A stretch of DNA of 64,000 nt from the NCBI GenBank assembly GCA_000513555.1, contig ALYD01000012.1:1-64000 (forward strand), written 5' to 3'. Within the stretch, counting starts at the first letter, position 1, and every line of letters begins with the position of its first letter. A program made the position numbers and the translations under genes. Below are positions 16,785 to 26,162 of the stretch, piece by piece. This stretch comes from Lachnospiraceae bacterium JC7 (GTDB lineage Bacteria; Bacillota; Clostridia; Lachnospirales; Lachnospiraceae). Under the pieces are notes generated by a model, which worked only from the letters and a program-made list of their open reading frames with translations, was not told the DNA's origin and searched no databases.

Positions 16785-16895
16785 ATTTCATTCCTGTCGA
16801 ATTTAAACTGTTTATATTATTGGATCGTATGTCGATAACGGATCTCTCCGTATGCTATCAACTCACTTATATGTTTTTCTATAGACCGGATTTTT

Positions 16896-18245
16896 TTATC
16901 TTACAAGACACGGCATCTTGTGATCATACTTCCATCCCGGGATCAGATACTGCATGGATTTTGCATCATCTCTGTCATGGCTCGGAAGACTGTTGTAAAG
17001 CCTGTTTGCTTCCATTACACGTTCCATGTTGAGATGAACACCAAGACCCGGTGCTTCCGGAACCTGAAGCTTTCCATCAACGATCTTCGGTGTATCGTAA
17101 AGGAGATTCTGTCCGTCCTGCCAGATCCAGTGGGTATCGAGAGGTGCAGGTGTGCCTACAGCCGCAGCTCCCACCTGGGCAAATGCAGCAAGAGTGATAT
17201 CAAAGTGATTGTTCGAATGCACGCCCCATGTAAGGCCCCATGAATCAAGAAGCTGAGACATACGTATAGCACCGTCAAAGCCCCAGAAATGAGGGTCTGC
17301 AAGTATGATATCGCAGGCATTGAGACTTACTGTATGATAGAACTGTCTCCAGTCTGTGGCTATCATGTTGGTAGCCACCTGGAACTGAGTGGCATTCTTA
17401 AACTCTCGCATAATCTCACGGCTTGAATAACCCGCCTCAGGACCGCAGGGATCCTCCATGTAAGTTATCACGTCATGCATATCCTTGCAGAGCTCTATGG
17501 CTTCCCTAAGACTCCATGCACCATTAGGATCAATGTTTATACGTGCATCCGGAAACCTCTTCTTAAGGGCTTTGCAGGCCTCCATCTCATCAGCACCCGA
17601 AAGCACACCTCCCTTAAGCTTAAAGTTCTTAAAGCCGTACTTTTCGGAAAGCGCCTCTGCCTCCTCAACGATCCTTTCGGGAGTAAGTATCTCTTCTCTT
17701 CTCAGACGGAACCATGGATCAAAGCTGTCACTCTCATCAAGGTACTGCATGTCCCCTGCCGGTACCTTCTTCCTGTCGGAAACATAGAAAAGATATCCCA
17801 GCATCTCAACTTCCTTACGCTGCTGGCCTTCTCCCAGAAGATCACACATGGGAACATTAAGGAACTGTCCCATAAGATCCAGCATGGCACACTCTATAGC
17901 CCACTCGCTCTTAACAACGAACTTGAGCTTTGAGATATCAAGGGTCTGTATTCCTTCTCCGTCATCGTCTGAAGAAGGATTTGCCATCTTATGTATCTTC
18001 TGAAGTATCTGACGGTATTTGGATATGGGCTGTCCCTCAACGAGAGGACGTACCGCATTTAAACATTCGCAGGTGTAATCACCGCCGTGGATCTCACCGA
18101 TTCCCTGATGTCCCGCATTGTCCGAAAGTACTACCAGATTTCTGGTGAAACAGGGCGCATGACATCCTGACAATGTCATCATCATGCTGTCGTATCCCGC
18201 AACAGGGATGACCTGCATCTTGGTAATAATAGGTGTATCGTTCAT
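16896..18245 (-). CDS. Glucarate dehydratase family protein (GudD/GudX-type paralogue)
   Basis: A 449-residue enolase-superfamily acid-sugar dehydratase. Every catalytic residue of the glucarate dehydratase subgroup can be placed: the KxK pair Lys209/Lys211 in FKLKGG, Asp239 in DPNG, Glu264 in EDPCG, Asn293 in ATNMI, His343 in HSNNHFD and Asp370 in LDTHWIWQ. The start at 18245 has AGGGG 7 bases upstream and leaves 11 bp after gudD. It is clearly diverged from the neighbouring gudD product, so it may prefer another epimer or act as a partner, as discussed for E. coli GudX. Last gene of the operon. Confidence 0.88.
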   Translation of the reverse strand: MNDTPIITKMQVIPVAGYDSMMMTLSGCHAPCFTRNLVVLSDNAGHQGIGEIHGGDYTCECLNAVRPLVEGQPISKYRQILQKIHKMANPSSDDDGEGIQTLDISKLKFVVKSEWAIECAMLDLMGQFLNVPMCDLLGEGQQRKEVEMLGYLFYVSDRKKVPAGDMQYLDESDSFDPWFRLRREEILTPERIVEEAEALSEKYGFKNFKLKGGVLSGADEMEACKALKKRFPDARINIDPNGAWSLREAIELCKDMHDVITYMEDPCGPEAGYSSREIMREFKNATQFQVATNMIATDWRQFYHTVSLNACDIILADPHFWGFDGAIRMSQLLDSWGLTWGVHSNNHFDITLAAFAQVGAAAVGTPAPLDTHWIWQDGQNLLYDTPKIVDGKLQVPEAPGLGVHLNMERVMEANRLYNSLPSHDRDDAKSMQYLIPGWKYDHKMPCLVR

Positions 18246-18256
18246 TTTCATACCCC

Positions 18257-19588
18257 TTAGCGAACCATGCATGGACGCTTGTTATCGAACTTCCAGCCCG
18301 GAATCAGATACTGCATTCCGATTGAATCATCACGTGCACCGAGGCAGTTATCGATGTAAAGCTTATTTGCCTTCATGATCTGCTCACGGTCTACCTCAAC
18401 ACCGAGACCCACAGTCTTGTCGATGTCGTTGATGCAACCACCAACGATCTGCATAGGATTCTTTGTAAGACGCTCTCTGCCTTCCTGCCAGATCCAGTGT
18501 GTATCGATTCCGTTAAGCTTGCCCGGAACAGCTGCTGCGCACTGTGCAACCATTGCAAGAGAGATATCAAAGTGGTTGTTTGAATGGCATCCCCACATAA
18601 GACCGAACTCGTTGCAGAGCTGACCTACACGAACAGAACCTTCCATAGTCCAGAAATGAGGGTCTGCAAGAGGGATATCCACACTCTTAAGCTGGATGCA
18701 GTGACGCATCTGTCTCCAGTCTGTATCTATCATGTTGGTAGCTGTAGGCATTCCTGTCTCCTGCTTGAACTCAGCCATGATCTCACGGCCTGAGAACCCG
18801 TTCTCTGCACCGCATGGATCCTCTACATAAGCAAGTACCTTCTTGAGAGCAGGTGCAACACGTATAGCCTCTGCAAGGCTCCAGCATCCGTTTGGATCAA
18901 GGTCTACTCTTGCATCCGGGAATGCTTCCTTAATTGCTGTAACAGCCTTAACTTCCTCATCCGGCTGAAGAACTCCGCCCTTAAGCTTGAAATCCTCGAA
19001 GCCGTACTTCTCATGGGTTGCCTTTGCAAGAGCCACGATGTGCTCAGGATCCATAGCTTCCTCATGACGTAATCTGTACCAGTCGCAGTCTGAATCCGGT
19101 TCTTCCTCGTATGGAAGATCTGTCTTCTTTCTGTCACCTACATAGAAAAGGTATGAAAGGAATCTTACCGATGATCTCTGTAATCCGTCACCCATGAGGG
19201 AAGCTGCAGGAACCTCAAGGAACTTGCCCATAAGGTCAAGAAGCGGTGCTTCAATAGCAGTGACTACATGTACACCTGTACGTAAGTCAAAGGTCTGAAG
19301 ACCTCTTACGTCATCCTTGATGTTCTCATCGAGCCATGCTCTTACCTTATTTAATGTATTCTTATAGTCTGAAATCTTTGTCCCTACCACAAGGTCCTTA
19401 ACTGCTTCGAGAGCATTGGTGATCTTCTGTCCTCCCGGAACTTCTCCGACACCCTCTACTCCGTTAGAATCTGTAAGGATAACGATATTTCTTGTGAAAT
19501 ATGGTGCGTGAGCTCCTGAAAGATTGAGCTCCATACAATCATGTCCGGCTACAGGGTACACTTCCATCTTTGAAATTACAGGTATCAT
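18257..19588 (-). CDS. gudD: Glucarate dehydratase
   Basis: A 443-residue enolase-superfamily enzyme converting D-glucarate (and L-idarate) to 5-keto-4-deoxyglucarate. It closely follows E. coli GudD with an offset of four: Lys201/Lys203 (KLK), Asp231, Asn233, Glu256, Asn285, His335 and Asp362 occupy the catalytic and metal positions. The N-terminal lid segment [13 protein letters not shown] is intact. It lies in the tctB-tctA-tctC-membrane protein-gudD-gudX operon, so uptake and dehydration are coexpressed. Its product feeds the aldolase at 9319. Confidence 0.95.
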   Translation of the reverse strand: MIPVISKMEVYPVAGHDCMELNLSGAHAPYFTRNIVILTDSNGVEGVGEVPGGQKITNALEAVKDLVVGTKISDYKNTLNKVRAWLDENIKDDVRGLQTFDLRTGVHVVTAIEAPLLDLMGKFLEVPAASLMGDGLQRSSVRFLSYLFYVGDRKKTDLPYEEEPDSDCDWYRLRHEEAMDPEHIVALAKATHEKYGFEDFKLKGGVLQPDEEVKAVTAIKEAFPDARVDLDPNGCWSLAEAIRVAPALKKVLAYVEDPCGAENGFSGREIMAEFKQETGMPTATNMIDTDWRQMRHCIQLKSVDIPLADPHFWTMEGSVRVGQLCNEFGLMWGCHSNNHFDISLAMVAQCAAAVPGKLNGIDTHWIWQEGRERLTKNPMQIVGGCINDIDKTVGLGVEVDREQIMKANKLYIDNCLGARDDSIGMQYLIPGWKFDNKRPCMVR

Positions 19589-19665
19589 TTTATATTCTCC
19601 TTTTCTATAGGTGCTAAACTTTTATATCTTATAAAACAGCACCGTCGACATATGCTGTCTTATAT

Positions 19666-20535
19666 TCAAAGGAATTCAACCATATCCAGAACATGCATTA
19701 GTTCAGGATACGGATCGCGGAGGAGTGTTCTTTCATCCACCTCCTGGCCGGCAGTAAAACCGGCTGCGAGAAATCTGTTTTTTATAAATATATCTGCGGA
19801 TTTATCATTGATACTTACTCCGATCTTTCCCGGAGTATAATCGGAAAGTGACTTCAATTTAGCGAGAAAACTGTCACTTAACTTCTTTCCGTTGTCTTCA
19901 GCTTCAATGTTTTCATAAATATGGAATCTTCTGGGGAAACCCTCGGGAAGCTCTGATTCTCTGTAGGAATCCTTTGAAAAGAAATCGGTTCTTGAGGAAT
20001 CCCTCATGAGTTCATCCTCCACTATGGTGAACTTCATTCCTGTTCCTTCAGGCAGCTCAATGTGAATCCAGTTTCCGGTATTCACCTCTGCAGCGATTCC
20101 CTTATCATTTTTTCTGTCCACAACCGAAACGTCTGTGGCTGAGACCTCAATGCCGTTTTTCATTCCCTTTATGGCCTTGAACCCGTTAAAGGTCTTCGGT
20201 ACAAAAGGTATGATATGAGCCTTCTCAACGGTCTCTTCTGTGATATATGTACCCTTTTCCTGTATTTCCGAAGCATTTAATGCTCCTTTCAGGGTCAGGG
20301 AAATATTTGCATCCTCGCAGTGCTTTATGTACTTTTTCTGAGCCTTGCGGAACACAAAAAACTGAATGAGCAGTGCAGCGATGAGTAAACCGAATGTAAG
20401 ATAGAACTGTCTTCTGAGAGAAACTATCAGTACTCCTACAAGTACTGCCATCATGATATAAGCAATGATATGAACTTTTTTGTTTTCTTTTTTCAGCTCA
20501 CTGATGTGATCCTTAACTGTCTTTTGGGTATCCAA
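19666..20535 (-). CDS. Two-helix membrane protein of unknown function
   Basis: 289 residues starting with TTG, supported by GAGAGG nine bases upstream. After a charged N-terminus (KELKKENKK-like, residues 10-20) come two closely spaced hydrophobic helices (about 22-40 and 46-60), then a roughly 220-residue soluble domain, predicted cytoplasmic. The layout recalls DUF3137-type proteins, but I cannot confirm that. It sits between tctC2 and gudD in the same operon, about 158 and 77 bp from its neighbours. No catalytic motif was recognised. Its presence inside a transport-catabolism operon is unexplained. Confidence 0.7.
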   Translation of the reverse strand: MDTQKTVKDHISELKKENKKVHIIAYIMMAVLVGVLIVSLRRQFYLTFGLLIAALLIQFFVFRKAQKKYIKHCEDANISLTLKGALNASEIQEKGTYITEETVEKAHIIPFVPKTFNGFKAIKGMKNGIEVSATDVSVVDRKNDKGIAAEVNTGNWIHIELPEGTGMKFTIVEDELMRDSSRTDFFSKDSYRESELPEGFPRRFHIYENIEAEDNGKKLSDSFLAKLKSLSDYTPGKIGVSINDKSADIFIKNRFLAAGFTAGQEVDERTLLRDPYPELMHVLDMVEFL

Positions 20536-20661
20536 CTTTTTTTACCTCTCTTTTTATAATGTCTGCCGCCTGAATATTCATAAAGGTGACCTACACTATT
20601 TTCAACAGGATTCGGGATCATGTAAAGAGTATCTTTGCATCATCCTGAACTCTTTTGGATG

Positions 20662-20682
20662 GGGCCCGGATGATCCGGGCCC
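20662..20682. other. GC-rich hairpin just after tctC2
   Basis: A perfect 9-bp GC-only-but-one stem GGGCCCGGA/TCCGGGCCC with a 3-nt loop starts 11 bases past the tctC2 stop. No T-run follows, so it is more likely an mRNA-stabilising or partial-termination element that keeps binding-protein message more abundant than the downstream gud message. Confidence 0.5.
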
Positions 20683-20693
20683 GGGATAAAAAA

Positions 20694-21746
20694 TCAGTTT
20701 TCTACAGATGCAGCAACTTCCTTGAAGATCTCAAGATAGTTCTTGTCATTCTCTACAGAATCCGCAGCTGAGAGGTAGTAAGGATTGATCTGCATGTTCT
20801 TGAGATCCTCCTGGCACTTCTCATTCTCTGTAACAGCCTTTGTTGTGTCCTCAAACCACTTGATAACATCCTCAGAAGTTCCTGCAGGGAAGTAGAAAGA
20901 ATAGTCACAGTCAGGATATACAAGGTCAACACCCTGCTCCTTAAGTGTAGGTACATCCGGCATAAGAGTTGATCTCTCGGCTGTAGGGATACCTACACAG
21001 ACAAACTGTCCTGCATCGATGTAATCCTTTGTGTTGACAAATGCGCCCGGCATCATATCAACCTGACCTGAAAGCATTGCTGTAACCTTGTCTGAGTTTG
21101 ATCCAACGTCTACAAGATCAAGGTCGATTCCGGCAACCTGCTCGAACTTAAGGAACTCATAATATGTGTAAGCACCAACCTCTGTGCAGGCCTTGAGCTG
21201 TCCCGGATTTGCCTTTGCAGCCTCGATAAACTCCGAAAGGCTCTTGTACTTCTCAGGATTTACATAGAGACCCTGGGCATCGTTCTTTGCAAATGTTGGT
21301 CCAAGTGTGAATGCTGTGTAGTCGTAATCTGTGATACCTGCAACATTGGCAACGTTAACAAGGTTATGTCCGTAAAGAACTGTAAGTCCGTCGTTTGCTG
21401 CTGAAAGAACCTGGTTTGCTGCAACAGATCCTGATGCACCTGAAGCATTTACAACTACGAAATCTGCACCTGTAATCTCCTTTGCATACTGTGCAAAGAT
21501 TCTTGCTGAAAGGTCTGTATCTCCGCCTGCACCTGCAGGAAGTACCAGTGAGATAGGACCTGAAGGTGTCCATCCTGAAGCATCAGCTGAAGCTCCGCCC
21601 TCTGCTGCCTTTGTCTCTGCTGCCTGTGTAGCTGCAGCTGTTTCCTTTGCTGCGGCTGTTGTTGATGCTGTGTTTGAGGAACCGCATGCTGCAAGTCCAA
21701 GTACCATTCCTCCTGCGAGTACTGCTGATAAGATTCTCTTTTTCAT
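20694..21746 (-). CDS. tctC: TTT transporter substrate-binding lipoprotein TctC, system 2
   Basis: A 350-residue binding lipoprotein. The lipobox LAAC puts the lipidated Cys at residue 21, followed by a low-complexity Ala/Thr-rich linker (about 22-55). The TctC signature SLVLPAGAGGDTDLSARIF is near residue 66 and DVPTLKEQGVDLVYPDCDYS in the C-terminal half. It follows tctA2 by 169 bp. With tctA2/tctB2 it forms the second TTT system; being cotranscribed with gudD, its cargo is most likely glucarate or galactarate (inference). Confidence 0.93.
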   Translation of the reverse strand: MKKRILSAVLAGGMVLGLAACGSSNTASTTAAAKETAAATQAAETKAAEGGASADASGWTPSGPISLVLPAGAGGDTDLSARIFAQYAKEITGADFVVVNASGASGSVAANQVLSAANDGLTVLYGHNLVNVANVAGITDYDYTAFTLGPTFAKNDAQGLYVNPEKYKSLSEFIEAAKANPGQLKACTEVGAYTYYEFLKFEQVAGIDLDLVDVGSNSDKVTAMLSGQVDMMPGAFVNTKDYIDAGQFVCVGIPTAERSTLMPDVPTLKEQGVDLVYPDCDYSFYFPAGTSEDVIKWFEDTTKAVTENEKCQEDLKNMQINPYYLSAADSVENDKNYLEIFKEVAASVEN

Positions 21747-21915
21747 TTTTTTCTCCTTTTATTAACTCTCCCCTTGGGAAACGGTGATTTCTTTCAGTTC
21801 CGTTCCAAAATAAATCATTGTTAGCGGAATGCCATATTCCACACACTTCCCTCAGAGAAAAACATACGTGTTCAAATCAGAAACTTTTTTTTACTGTTTA
21901 ATTAGTTTCAGATGT

Positions 21916-23433
21916 CTATGCCGCAGCCTTTGCTTCCAGCTTTTTCTTTTTACCTGCCATTACTTCCTTGTAAACTGACCAGATCAGTACTCCGCAGGCA
22001 ACGAACCAGAAGAAATCGAAGATTGGATGTGTGAAGAATGCTCCGAAACTCTTGTAGCTCATGATGCCTCTTCTTAAGTAGGTCTCTGTCATGGATCCAA
22101 CCAGGAAGCAAAGAACAAATGGAGTGGTTGGAAGTCTGAACTTGTGGTAAACATAACCTACAACACCGAATACGATGATCGACTGTACATCAAAAACTCT
22201 GTTGTTCGTTGCATAAGCACCTACTGCACAAAGTACGAGGATGAGAGGCATGAGTATATGCTTAGGAACCTTAAGTACCTGTACAAATGCCTTGATACAT
22301 GTCCACTCAACCAGGAGCATGATGAGGTCACATACCATACATGCTGCGAAGATTCCGTAAACAACATCTGCGTTCTTTACAAAAAGAAGGGGACCTGCTG
22401 AAAGACCGTGGATGAGGAAACCGCCGAGCATCATAGCTGTAACACCGTCTCCCGGGATACCGAGAACCAGAAGCGGGATCATCGCTCCACCGATGGTTGC
22501 ATTGTTGGCACACTCCGTTGCCACGATACCTTCAGGCTCGCCCTGTCCGAATGTCTCGGGATGTCTGCTCATGTTCTTTGCAGTTACATATGAAAGCATT
22601 CCCGATGTGGAACCGCCTATTCCCGGAAGAATACCTATTCCTGTTCCGATGATTGCTGATCTTACAGCTCCCGGCATCCATGAAATGAACTCCTTCATGG
22701 AGAAGCCGAAGCCCTTTACCTTTGTTACGGGGATGGTCTGAACTCCCTTTGCATTCATCTCCTCAGCTGAAATAAGGATATCCGCAACTGCGAAGATTCC
22801 GATAAGAGTTGTGAGCTGATTGAAGCCTGCCAGAAGATCCTGATTTCCGAAGGTGAATCTCGGTGTTCCATCGATAGGAGCCATTCCTACGAAACAGAAA
22901 ACCAGTCCGAAAAGTCCTGCCAGAAGACCCTTCACCATATTTCCCGATGAGAGGATGGCCACCATGGTAAGTGCGAAGAAGCAGATACCGAAGTTCTCAA
23001 CAGGTGTGAACTTAAGAGCCACATCCGCTAGCATAGGTGCGAAAAATGAAAGAACGAAGAATGAGAAAAGTGATCCGAGGAAGGAAAAAACTATTCCGAT
23101 TCCGAGAGCTCTCATGGCTTCACCCTTCTGAGCCATTGGATATCCGTCAAAGGTTGTCGCTATGGAGGATGCTGTTCCAGGCATATTGAGAAGTATGGCC
23201 GAAATAAGACCTCCGGAGATACCTCCGATATAAACAGCTACCAGAACATTCATACCTAGTGAAGAATCCATGGTGAATGTCAGTGGAAGCATAAGTGCCA
23301 CCGCCATGGAAGCTGAAAGTCCGGGGATGGATCCGAAGACGATTCCGATGGCAACTCCTGCTATCATGAAAAGCAGGGAAACCGGCTGACAGACAGAAAC
23401 CACTGCAGCCCCTAATTGTGCTAATGCATTCAT
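21916..23433 (-). CDS. tctA: TTT transporter large permease TctA, system 2
   Basis: A 505-residue polytopic membrane protein. It shares the TctA loops with system 1 (FGSIPGLSASMAVALMLP, GTGIGILPGIGGSTSG, GGAMIPLLVLGIPGDG) and ends in a Lys-rich tail (GKKKKLEAKAAA). AGGAGG stands ahead of the ATG and tctB2 ends 13 bp upstream. It is translocation subunit for the tctC2 cargo. The two TctA proteins are clearly related but far from identical, so the two systems are probably not a recent duplication. Confidence 0.93.
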   Translation of the reverse strand: MNALAQLGAAVVSVCQPVSLLFMIAGVAIGIVFGSIPGLSASMAVALMLPLTFTMDSSLGMNVLVAVYIGGISGGLISAILLNMPGTASSIATTFDGYPMAQKGEAMRALGIGIVFSFLGSLFSFFVLSFFAPMLADVALKFTPVENFGICFFALTMVAILSSGNMVKGLLAGLFGLVFCFVGMAPIDGTPRFTFGNQDLLAGFNQLTTLIGIFAVADILISAEEMNAKGVQTIPVTKVKGFGFSMKEFISWMPGAVRSAIIGTGIGILPGIGGSTSGMLSYVTAKNMSRHPETFGQGEPEGIVATECANNATIGGAMIPLLVLGIPGDGVTAMMLGGFLIHGLSAGPLLFVKNADVVYGIFAACMVCDLIMLLVEWTCIKAFVQVLKVPKHILMPLILVLCAVGAYATNNRVFDVQSIIVFGVVGYVYHKFRLPTTPFVLCFLVGSMTETYLRRGIMSYKSFGAFFTHPIFDFFWFVACGVLIWSVYKEVMAGKKKKLEAKAAA

Positions 23434-23446
23434 TTGTTTTCCCTCC

Positions 23447-23944
23447 TTACTGTATCGCGAAGATTCCCGCCGGAAGCACTATCTTGAATCCGTAACGGAA
23501 AAGCAGATAAACAACTACTGTGAAGACCACATCGATAATGACATATGTGATGATGTCCTTCTTTGTTCTGCTCTGATCAGGAGCCAGTATATAGATCTGA
23601 ATCAGAAGATATACCAGTGTACTGATGATGAACCCAACCGGCTTTAAGATATTTACATAGACCGTTGCAGCCGCAAGACTTCCGAGAACTCTCTTGTAGT
23701 CCGAGGTATCCTTGTAACCGGAAGTCTCAAGTTCTGTTTTCTGCGCCTTAAACCGGCTTGCTGTTTCAACCAGAAGTATGCCTGCCAGAATGAGAATGAT
23801 GACTCCGATCAGTGTAGGCATGAAATCGGGACCGATCTCCATGACCTTCGACTTTGGAAGGGCCTTTGCTCCTATGATGAGAGCCACACCCAGAACTGCG
23901 TAAAAGATGCCGACAACAAAGTCGCCATATTTTCTAAAGAACAT
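23447..23944 (-). CDS. tctB: TTT transporter small permease TctB, system 2
   Basis: A 165-residue membrane protein with four hydrophobic segments, the expected TctB layout, including the KVMEIGPDFMPTLIG loop typical of the family. It is the first gene of the six-gene operon tctB-tctA-tctC-membrane protein-gudD-gudX, so the promoter at 24101-24129 controls both uptake and glucarate dehydration. Confidence 0.9.
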   Translation of the reverse strand: MFFRKYGDFVVGIFYAVLGVALIIGAKALPKSKVMEIGPDFMPTLIGVIILILAGILLVETASRFKAQKTELETSGYKDTSDYKRVLGSLAAATVYVNILKPVGFIISTLVYLLIQIYILAPDQSRTKKDIITYVIIDVVFTVVVYLLFRYGFKIVLPAGIFAIQ

Positions 23945-24100
23945 TTAAGTTCCCCCTTTCTTTCCGGTCTCCCGGAGGCCTGCCTTTCGGCAGAGGTTTA
24001 TCATTTCATAAGACCATATCCTTGATCTTATTCAATTTAGTATTAGTTGACGAATATTGCCTGTTTCGTTGACGGTATTAGGATAACTTACACAAAAACC

Positions 24101-24129
24101 ATTGTAAAACTCGTAAATCTTATGCTTAA
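24101..24129 (-). promoter_or_regulatory. Promoter of the tctBAC2-gud operon
   Basis: Minus-strand TACAAT (24101-24106) with a poor TTAAGC -35 (24124-24129) 17 bp away. Start near 24094. A 12-bp perfect palindrome GCTTAATTAAGC (24124-24135) covers the -35 box. Confidence 0.5.
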
Positions 24130-24136
24130 TTAAGCA

Positions 24137-24198
24137 AAACTTATCGATATGTTGTTATCCATAAGTTATACTGTTAGTTCTGCTAATGCTTACATTAG
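24137..24198. promoter_or_regulatory. LysR-type binding region upstream of tctB2
   Basis: AAACTTAT (24137-24144) faces ATAAGTTA (24161-24168), and ATAAGTTATACT (24161-24172) recurs as ATAAGTTTTACT upstream of garD. A second inverted repeat CTAATG-CTTA-CATTAG sits at 24183-24198. Positions about -45 and -70 fit LysR activation and recognition sites. The remainder of the 23945-24358 gap holds only this, the promoter and the garD terminator. Confidence 0.55.
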
Positions 24199-24229
24199 AA
24201 AATTTAATGATCGTTTTTTGACATAAAAA

Positions 24230-24265
24230 CCTCTGCGTCACTGAGTTTATTTCAGGACGCAAAGG
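24230..24265 (-). terminator. Terminator after garD
   Basis: An imperfect stem (CCTTTGCGTCCTGA region with TCAGTGACGCAGAGG) followed on the minus strand by TTTTTATG, about 94 bp past the garD stop. Confidence 0.75.
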
Positions 24266-24358
24266 GTATTATTAAGTCATTATTCAGGCGTTGATAAAAG
24301 CGAACCAGGGGATTCCTGACATCCGCCTTCATAAACAGTGCAACAGAATGTTCAAAGA

Positions 24359-25882
24359 TCAGGTTATAGGCGCAGGATTGAAAACACAAAGATCATTTGC
24401 AAAACCATACTGCTCGGTGAAAGGCTTTTTTATACCTGATGCCACATCCAGTATAAAGTCAAAAAGCTCCTCACCCTGCTCTTCTATGGTCTTATCACCG
24501 ACAGCTGCCGGACCCGCATTAAAATCAATGATATCAGACCACTGCTCCTTCATCTCGTTTCTGGAGCAAAGCTTGATGACAGGAGCCGCCGCAAGACCAT
24601 AGGGCGTACCTCTGCCTGTCATAAATACCTCAAGTCCCATTCCGGAAGCAAGCTGTGATGGACCGCAGACAAGATCTGATGCAGGGGTAGCTGCAAAGAT
24701 CTCTCCGTGCTTTGTAGGACGGTCTCCGGGAGAAAGCACCTCAACTATAGGTGAAGAACCTGATTTCGCAATGGAACCCATGGACTTCTCGATGATATTG
24801 GACAGGCCTCCTTTTTTATTACCGGGAGTTGTATTGGCTCCGCGGTCCACACCCCCGGCCTTAAGGTAATTGTCATACCACTTCATCTCTTCAACAAGCC
24901 GCTTTCCTACAGTTTCATCGATACATCTGTGGGCAATGAACTGTACACCGTCTCTTACCTCTGTGACCTCTGAGAACATGGCAGTACCGCCGCCGGAAAC
25001 CAGCAGATCCGCAGCATACCCCGCCGTAGGGTTCGCGGTGATTCCAGAAAATGCATCTGATCCGCCGCACTGCATACCTACCAGAAGATCAGAAAGCGGA
25101 AGCTCCTCTCTTCTTCTCTCATTGAGTATTTTAAGCTTCTTTTCCGCCATCCCGATTATTGCATCCATCATTGCCTGATAGCCCTTGTGCTCCTGCAGGA
25201 TGATGACATTGTCCTCATTGTTAAGCTCCGGCCACCACTCGCAGAAACGATCTACTGTAAATTTTTCACAGCCGAGAGCCACCAGCATGAACACGCCTCC
25301 GAAGTTGGGATGCATAGCGATGTTCCTTATTATCTTCTGGGGAATGTACGCATCCGGCGCATCTATGGCGACACCGCAGCCGTACGGGTGGTTGATGGCC
25401 ACAACATCGTCAACATTGGGATACTTCGGAAGTATCTCAGCCTTTATCTTACGGATGGCAACGTTCAGAACTCCTGCGACACACTGAACCGTTGTGTTTA
25501 TGCCGAGGATGTTTCTGGTTCCTGCATAAAATCCGTCCGGATTTTTATAGCCCATCCATGTGGTTCTCTTCGGCTTCGGAAGATCTGTGCGGATATTAGT
25601 TGCGAACTCCATGCTGTCAAGATCCGGTGCCGGCGCCATGATGAGATTCTTTTCATTTATCCAGCCTCCCACAGGAATATCCTCTGAAACAGTGCCTAAA
25701 ACAACACCGTAACGTATGACCTCCGAGCCTTTCTTTAATTCTGCCAATGCAATCTTGTGAGCCTGTGGTATATCCTCAGCTGTTACTATTCCGGGCAGCA
25801 CCTCTGTCCCCTTGGGAATGTCTCTGATAGCTATAGCCACATTATCCCTGTCAGTTATTCTTATACACAATCTTTCAGCCAT
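24359..25882 (-). CDS. garD: Galactarate dehydratase
   Basis: A 507-residue enzyme of the UxaA/GarD family that dehydrates meso-galactarate to 5-keto-4-deoxyglucarate, the same intermediate that GudD makes. It has an N-terminal SAF-like domain (about 1-85), then the GarD core with NHPYGCGVAIDAP, a GCEK motif and the C-terminal GRGTPYGLAAAPVIK segment. Length is close to E. coli GarD (523). The start at 25882 is chosen because AGGGAGG lies 9 bases ahead; the upstream ATG contains that site. It is a single-gene transcript divergent from LysR 2. Confidence 0.95.
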   Translation of the reverse strand: MAERLCIRITDRDNVAIAIRDIPKGTEVLPGIVTAEDIPQAHKIALAELKKGSEVIRYGVVLGTVSEDIPVGGWINEKNLIMAPAPDLDSMEFATNIRTDLPKPKRTTWMGYKNPDGFYAGTRNILGINTTVQCVAGVLNVAIRKIKAEILPKYPNVDDVVAINHPYGCGVAIDAPDAYIPQKIIRNIAMHPNFGGVFMLVALGCEKFTVDRFCEWWPELNNEDNVIILQEHKGYQAMMDAIIGMAEKKLKILNERRREELPLSDLLVGMQCGGSDAFSGITANPTAGYAADLLVSGGGTAMFSEVTEVRDGVQFIAHRCIDETVGKRLVEEMKWYDNYLKAGGVDRGANTTPGNKKGGLSNIIEKSMGSIAKSGSSPIVEVLSPGDRPTKHGEIFAATPASDLVCGPSQLASGMGLEVFMTGRGTPYGLAAAPVIKLCSRNEMKEQWSDIIDFNAGPAAVGDKTIEEQGEELFDFILDVASGIKKPFTEQYGFANDLCVFNPAPIT

Positions 25883-26105
25883 ATATGCAAGCCTCCCTCT
25901 CATCGCAATTTTTCATTGTGGATCTTCCTTTTATCCTCATTACAGGTTTCCATTGAAACTGTATTTTTCAGCACTGTTTAAGCAATAGCTTATATACTCC
26001 TGTCTGATTTCCCTGGGAATCCGAAAGAAAACAGACACGGAACCAATCTTCAATGATAATCTGTTACGTCACTTTATCTTCATTTACAAAACGATTTGTT
26101 CTGTG
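25883..26105 (-). other. Long untranslated leader of garD
   Basis: If the promoter at 26113-26141 is right, garD has a leader of about 220 nt. It holds two modest hairpins, a CAGTTTC/GAAACCTG pair near 25943-25961 and a TGTCTG/CAGACA pair near 26000-26037, but no riboswitch I recognise. Confidence 0.35.
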
Positions 26106-26112
26106 TAAAATG

Positions 26113-26141
26113 AGTATAATTGCGTCATTAGGTTAAGTAAA
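26113..26141 (-). promoter_or_regulatory. Promoter of garD
   Basis: Minus-strand TATACT (26113-26118) and TTTACT (26136-26141), 17-bp spacer, start near 26106. Confidence 0.6.
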
Positions 26142-26162
26142 ATTAATAAAAGTTAATCATCT

